Of a DNA stretch of 64,000 bases, positions 59,389-64,000 are shown piece by piece. Location of the stretch: assembly GCA_036346225.1 (NCBI GenBank), contig JARFIW010001190.1, forward strand, positions 248,001 to 312,000, read 5' to 3'. The notes under the pieces are model-generated. The model saw only the letters and a list, made by a program, of their open reading frames with translations. It searched no databases and was not told the DNA's origin. The DNA is from Platerodrilus igneus. Lineage: Eukaryota; Arthropoda; Insecta; Coleoptera; Lycidae. Position 1 is the first letter of the stretch. Each line of letters opens with the position of its first letter. The position numbers and the translations under genes were made by a program.

Positions 59389-61802
59389 TGTAATACTTTC
59401 CTTTCGTTATGTATGTAGTATTTATGATTACTTTATTTTAAATTAAAATATCAAATTATTCAAATAAAATATTGGACCTTTATAATCTTGTAAGATATTG
59501 TAAATCCATTAGTCAAATAATTAATAAGAGCAATGAGTTTCTTATGGTTGAATCTTTAATAATAATAAAGATTCAGGCTAGCTAAATTTATCACTTTCTA
59601 TTCGACGATCTCAGGGAGGGATCAGGTCCATATATAACTTTGTGTTTGTTTACTAAATTTACTTATCTTTACTTAGGACAGTGTGACAAAATCGGATCGA
59701 AACAATATTAAAATGTTTAAACACTTACGTTTGGAATCCTGTTAGCAGCGTATTATTTTATCGTTCAAAACAGATATTTCCTTCAGGGATTATGTCCTCC
59801 TCGAATTATTTCCAATTGTGTCAATCTATGATTTTCTTTTCAGAGTAACTCGTCACCGCAAGGTTCTAACTACAACCTCAGTACATATTAGTAATTTGCA
59901 AAATTGAAGGTCAGGAGAGATAGAATGATAGGGCACCAGTTAAGACATGAGGGACTATTTAGTAAAGTCTTAGATTATAGACTACCAAATAAAAATAGAG
60001 TAGGAAGGCCTAGACAAAGCTATATTAGTCAAATTATTAGAGATCTAGGTTGTGAAGGCTATGTAGACCTTTTTAGACTAGCTCAGAATAGAAAAGAATT
60101 TAGAGCTGCGTCAAACCGACTTTAAGTAAGTTCGAAAACAAAACAAAAAAAAAAATGAAAATCAGTTAACTAAATGTTACCAGGACATAACTCACAATTA
60201 GTTAGCGGTCTGGCATGTTGGTAGCGTTTCGTTGCTTAAGCCTTACCATAACATATAATTTAATAAACGTCACCATGACATAACTCACAATTAGGTAGCG
60301 GTCTGGCATGTTGACTGCGATTCGTTGCTTAAGCCTTACCATAACATATAATTTAACACTTTTTCTTTTTGAAGCGGATAACCAGGTTATATTTCATTTC
60401 CTTATAAATGGTAATCATGTAAACATGTTAGAGTTCTTTAACAACCATCAGGTTGCTAATATCTATGTAGAGTCAGCTGGATAGGAAAAAGAAGGATATA
60501 GGAAGACCTAGACCAAACTATATTAGTCAAATTATTAGAAATTTAGGTTGTGAAGGGTATGTAGAGCTTTTTAGATTAGCACAGAATAGAAAAGAAGTTA
60601 GAGCTGCGTCAAACCGACCTTAAGTAAGGTCGAAAACAAAATGATAATGATGGCAAAATAATTATAAAACCTCCTTGCAATCTTGCATCTGTCAACTAAT
60701 TTTGACAAATATTGTTTATTGAAAATAACGAAATCGCTAGGAAGTTTTATTGAGTATTTTAAAGGATCGGCTTGGAATTTCCTCCAGGACCTAATCTAAA
60801 TAGCAATACATATACAATGATTACTGGTATCCTGGGTGTCTGGTAACCCTGAAAGATACTAATATAATTAAAATTAATAATCTACTTTCCTTTATATGTT
60901 GTTTTGTCCTGGGTTCATACACCTCAAAAGGGTCCTTCTTTGGTTGGTTTATTCATAAATTTTTCTGTATTTTAAACTGCAACTATTCCTTGACAAGCTG
61001 ATTATTCTATTGTTTCCGGATTTGTTTTCTAGCGGTTTGAAATCTTCTTGTCTACACTTGGATTAAATTTTTAATACACTTCAAATGACAGACAGGAATT
61101 TAATTTGACTTTTTTTTTTTTTGTTTTAAAGACAACCAATCAATCACAACTTCAAAGAACTTCTAAATACATTTCCAATAATTAATGTCTATATACAATG
61201 TGTCCAAATATTCTGTTTTCATATCAATCCCAAAATTATTTCTTCAACAATAATCTCTTCTTCTGATTTCTTCTATAATACATTATTTCTACTCTCTATT
61301 ATAAAATCACTTATTTTCACTAAATTTACACAAAGCTCATTTTTATACAAGTCTTTGTGTTCATAAATTATTCGTCAACTAATTAAATTTTCACTGAGCT
61401 CAATTTCTTATGACTATACACGTTGAAGAATTATTTGTAAAAGACCCTTTATTTATGTTTCCCATCACCCAGGTAACCTATAACAGCACACTTCTATCCC
61501 TAATATTTCTTTTTACCCACTATGATCTCTCTTTTAATCATTTTCTAAATTAACCTGTTTATTTGATGACATGTGGATGTAGCACATGCTACCTTTTGTT
61601 GCTACTACATGCTGACATGCATATTGTTTTTATTTACACATACTAAAACTAACTTAATATTTCTAATGATTGTCTTTTCAAGTCTTTTGGGCAAACTTAA
61701 AACTACCTTAAGCTGTAACCCGGAGAAATCTCCAATTCCCCCTTTAAAATTTAAAACCTCCCACTTTCTATGTCGTAATAAAACCCCAGTCCAAAATACA
61801 CC

Positions 61803-61805
<3 letters not shown>
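59389..61805 (-). repeat. 5' LTR of E6, carrying a LINE insertion
   Basis: Same borders as the 3' LTR. 59905-60652 is foreign. Without it the LTR would be about 1,669 bases, equal to the other. Small differences exist, e.g. at 61110 and 59540. Confidence 0.9.
59905..60652 (+). mobile_element. LINE 3' fragment with 7-bp target duplication
   Basis: GCAAAAT at 59898-59904 and 60653-60659 flank the insert, which is absent from the 3' LTR. It encodes the RT C-terminus 'MIGHQLRHEGLFSKVLDYRL...GRPRQSYISQIIRDLGCEGYV' (59924-60125). A second, diverged copy of the same end (60485-60620) follows, with ATGATAATGATG as tail. Between them is a 93-base tandem duplication (60184 and 60277). 5'-truncated. 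Confidence 0.85.
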
Positions 61806-61845
<40 letters not shown>

Positions 61846-61865
61846 GTATATATATTTATTTATTT
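61806..61865. repeat. (TA)n microsatellite, right side of E6
   Basis: About 17 TA units, then TTTATATGTATATATATTTATT. Confidence 0.95.
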
Positions 61866-62264
61866 ATATGGTGCTCTTGAATGGTGGTTACTAAGTTTAC
61901 TCCTGCCTCTATATCCTAGCTGCTTGAATTCGTTTAACACTTTGTGTGAGGTATGAAACAACGGTTAGAAAGAATCTGGTCTTTCTTCGCAAGCTTATAT
62001 CTTCCAGTTAAGGCTTATTACTCTAACAAGACGTTCTCTGCCATTTTTTTTTATTCAAACCGTAGATGACATATCTAGAAATTAAATTCATACTGAAAAT
62101 GTCTTAAAATACTATTAAGTTTAATTTATCTTTTCATAATTTTATATACGAAAAACGTGATTTATGAGTGAAAAGTTCACTTTTTTACACTAGTAGGAGC
62201 TACTATTGAGTTTATAAAGAGTGTCTATTGATGATATTGCCGGAGGCTTTCACGGTCGCAGTCA
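61866..62264. other. No gene recognised
   Basis: A+T-rich spacer between E6 and the inverted repeat. Confidence 0.5.
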
Positions 62265-62318
62265 TTATAAATATTTATGGTTCCGGGTTGGAAGCGTGTC
62301 ATTTTATAAACTGAGGTC

Positions 62319-62354
62319 GACGTTTCACCCACTTTTGTAAGGGGTTTCATCAGG
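62319..62354 (-). ncRNA. Hammerhead-like ribozyme motif
   Basis: Read in reverse: CTGATGA, then A-CCC...GGG-T stem II, then GAAAC-GTC. These are the conserved core elements of a hammerhead ribozyme. Stems I and III were not verified. Confidence 0.5.
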
Positions 62355-62674
62355 ACAAGAAAAGAAAATTAAATAATAAAATAAAAAATAATAAAGATAA
62401 AAATGATAATTTTAAGTAGACAAGTTAAAGTGTAAAGAGTAGAGTTACTCCTGAACTAGCAGACTCACTAGCTCATTCAAAACCAAAAGGTGTCTTGTGG
62501 CGTAGTGACTTCGAAGTTACTTTGCCACAAGACACCTTTTGGCTTTGAATGGGCTAGTGAGTCTGCTAGTTCAGGAGTAACTCTACTCTTTACACTTAAA
62601 CTTGTCTACTTAAAATTATCATTCTTATCTTTATTATTATTTTTTATTTTATTATTTAATTTTCTTCTCTTGTC

Positions 62675-62709
62675 TTGATGAAGCCCTTTACAAAAATAAG
62701 GGAAACGTC
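62675..62709 (+). ncRNA. Hammerhead-like ribozyme motif, mirror copy
   Basis: TTGATGA, stem II GCCC...GGG, then GAAACGTC. The first core base is T in place of C, so this copy is less likely to be active. Confidence 0.4.
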
Positions 62710-62864
62710 GGCCTTGTTTATAAAATGACACGGTCCCAACCCGGAACCATAAATATTTATAGTATCTATTGATTTTTAGCTTTGAATGCTTAGACAGCGA
62801 GATGCATTGCCTATTAAATAAACTATATTAACAAATTTTAAATCGCATGGTATGCTTATTTTAA

Positions 62865-63860
62865 TGTTTAAACGAAATGTCGTTGAAATGTTGATCAATT
62901 CGTTTGTAACACTTTTGCAATCTGGACATTGAGTTAACAAAGTCTTGTTGGCACAAATCCATATGCATGTTGTGGACAGCGTCTTGGATTCGTCCTTTTA
63001 ATTGTTCGACGCTGTAACCACCAAGAAAAAGCAAAATCTTGGGGTGTAATACTAAGGGATCGTGGTGGAAAATTAATAAATTTACTTTTGTTATGAGCGC
63101 CTGAAAACAAGTATGTGACTGCGTTAATCAGAGTTACGGCTGTATGTGGTGTTGCACCATCTTACTGAAACCATGTGCTATCTGTATAATAGCCATGAAA
63201 ATTTTGTAAAGTTAGGCGTAAAGGTTTGTGAATCGTGTCGACGTACCCATGACTGGTTGCAGTACAAGTGCGCCCAGCAGCATGTTTAAGGGGATAAGGC
63301 CCAGTTATTTCTGATGCAGACATGCCACACCAAACGGGCGTCTTTTTAAAGTGCAATTGATTCTGATGCAATTCCCGTGGACCTTTAGGAGCCCAGTACC
63401 AAGTATCCTGCTTTTTGACGTTGCCATTTCCATGAAAATGTGCTTCTTCACCAAAGATAATTCCCAAAAATGGTTCACCATATTTTCGCAAAAAGTCCGT
63501 CTGTTTTAATGGTCTGCAGGTTTTAAAATCGCATTAGTTGAATTTTATAGGGATGAAAATCGTGATTTATAATGGGATGTACGCTTGTGTGAGATAAACT
63601 TAGCGCTGGTGAATGTGTAAAAAACAATCGACTTGGATTTTGATTAACGGAAAATAGTTCGCTCCACTATACCAATATAATTCGTTGTTCTAACACCTTT
63701 TGGTGTACCCAAGGGCGTTCTATTTGTAGCAGAACCAATTTTGCAAAATTTTTTACCCACGAATTAACTAAAAACGTAAATGGTGCCACCTGCAGTACGT
63801 CAGATATTGTATCGTTGACAGAAGCAATGGCACACTAAAGCATACCAAATGTCTGATTTA
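62865..63860 (-). pseudogene. Tc1/mariner-type transposase, decayed
   Basis: Reverse-strand order: 'HPYKIQL' after a helix-turn-helix-like part (~63560), 'EEAHFHGNGNVKKQDTWYW' with the first catalytic region (63440-63390), 'PVWCGMSASEITGPY', 'WFQxDGATPHTA' (second Asp, ~63165-63130), and 'FPPRS...TPQDFAF' (~63060, third Asp position as P-Q-D). The C-terminal part ends near 62865. Stops and frameshifts in each third. Sequence pattern differs from the element at 52.7 kb, so it is a different lineage. The N-terminus may extend to the window edge. Confidence 0.8.
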
Positions 63861-64000
63861 AAATATGCCTTAAATCTAAAAGCGCGTGCCTTATTTAATC
63901 AATGTGTTATGGGAACAAAAGATCCCCACGCATTTGCTTCACGACTGTGGCTGTACGTTTTCCCAAAATTGCACAGTCAGCGCAAGATGAATTTATATAC

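Larger units (their letters stand above)
53977..61805 (-). mobile_element. (TA)n-inserted LTR retrotransposon E6, internally deleted
   Basis: LTRs: 53977-55645 and 59389-61805 (the second includes a 748-base LINE insertion). Both start TGTAATACTTTCC and end ACACCACA in forward reading. The internal region has gag, protease, the start of RT and integrase on the reverse strand; RT core and RNase H are missing. The flanks are (TA)n on both sides. It shows the organisation to which E7 corresponds; whether E1-E5 are solo LTRs of the same or a related lineage is inferred from site, orientation and borders. Confidence 0.85.
62265..62763. repeat. 500-bp inverted repeat (Penelope-like terminal repeats)
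   Basis: The arms 62265-62512 and 62513-62763 are reverse complements with a perfect centre GTGACTTCGAAGTTAC. They carry ATAAATATTTATGGTTCCGG at the outer ends and hammerhead-like motifs, as I recall for the terminal repeats of Penelope-like elements. Confidence 0.85.

Noticed and set aside
1..64000. CRISPR array, operons or bacterial genes
   Set aside because: No spaced direct repeats of the right type; base composition, introns and retroelements are eukaryotic.

Overview
The window is eukaryotic and almost certainly from an insect. It is A+T-rich, repeat-dense and holds no host gene I can recognise. The transposon families fit an arthropod: a THAP9/P-element-like transposase, IS630/Tc1/mariner-type transposases, Ty3/Gypsy LTR elements, an R1/I-group LINE, a tRNA-headed SINE and Penelope-like pieces. 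Nearly every coding region is broken, so the stretch reads as nested transposons of different ages.

Layout. 0.6-5.3 kb holds decayed genes that fit a Polinton/adintovirus-like dsDNA element (packaging-ATPase-like piece, DNA polymerase B C-terminus, and three unrecognised genes, two with TATA boxes). 6.56-7.55 kb is a three-copy ~338-bp tandem repeat. 8.9-10.7 kb is a reverse-strand P-element/THAP9-like transposase relic with visible exons. 10.8-24.75 kb is a Ty3/Gypsy element (LTRs, tRNA-Leu-type primer site, gag, protease, RT, RNase H, integrase). A 7.36-kb reverse-strand LINE sits in its gag, flanked by a 7-bp target duplication, and a tRNA-derived SINE sits in its pol. Between integrase and the 3' LTR lies an ADP-ribose hydrolase macrodomain of the TARG1/OARD1 type, which I consider the most notable cargo here. 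22.1-29.2 kb is tandemly duplicated as 29.2-36.5 kb, giving a second SINE, integrase, macrodomain and LTR.

From 26 to 62 kb the sequence is dominated by a second LTR-retrotransposon family, on the reverse strand. It lies repeatedly in or against (TA)n microsatellites. Five members are LTR-like units of about 2 kb; one (54.0-61.8 kb) has both LTRs but has lost RT and RNase H; one (37.9-40.9 kb) is an internal gag-pol piece. Several carry two to four tandem copies of a primer-binding-site-like leader. Between them lie a Penelope GIY-YIG domain (41.8 kb), a LINE tail (50.9 kb), an inverted pair of tRNA-headed repeats (51.5-52.3 kb) and a Tc1/mariner-type transposon (52.3-53.8 kb). The right end has a 500-bp inverted repeat with hammerhead-like motifs and another decayed transposase.

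Working relationships. The LINE and the SINE share the same ~30-bp 3' hairpin, suggesting the LINE family mobilises the SINE. The macrodomain, retained with both catalytic residues in two copies, may be retroelement cargo acting on host ADP-ribosylation. The identifications come from reading translations and repeats by eye; no database search was possible.
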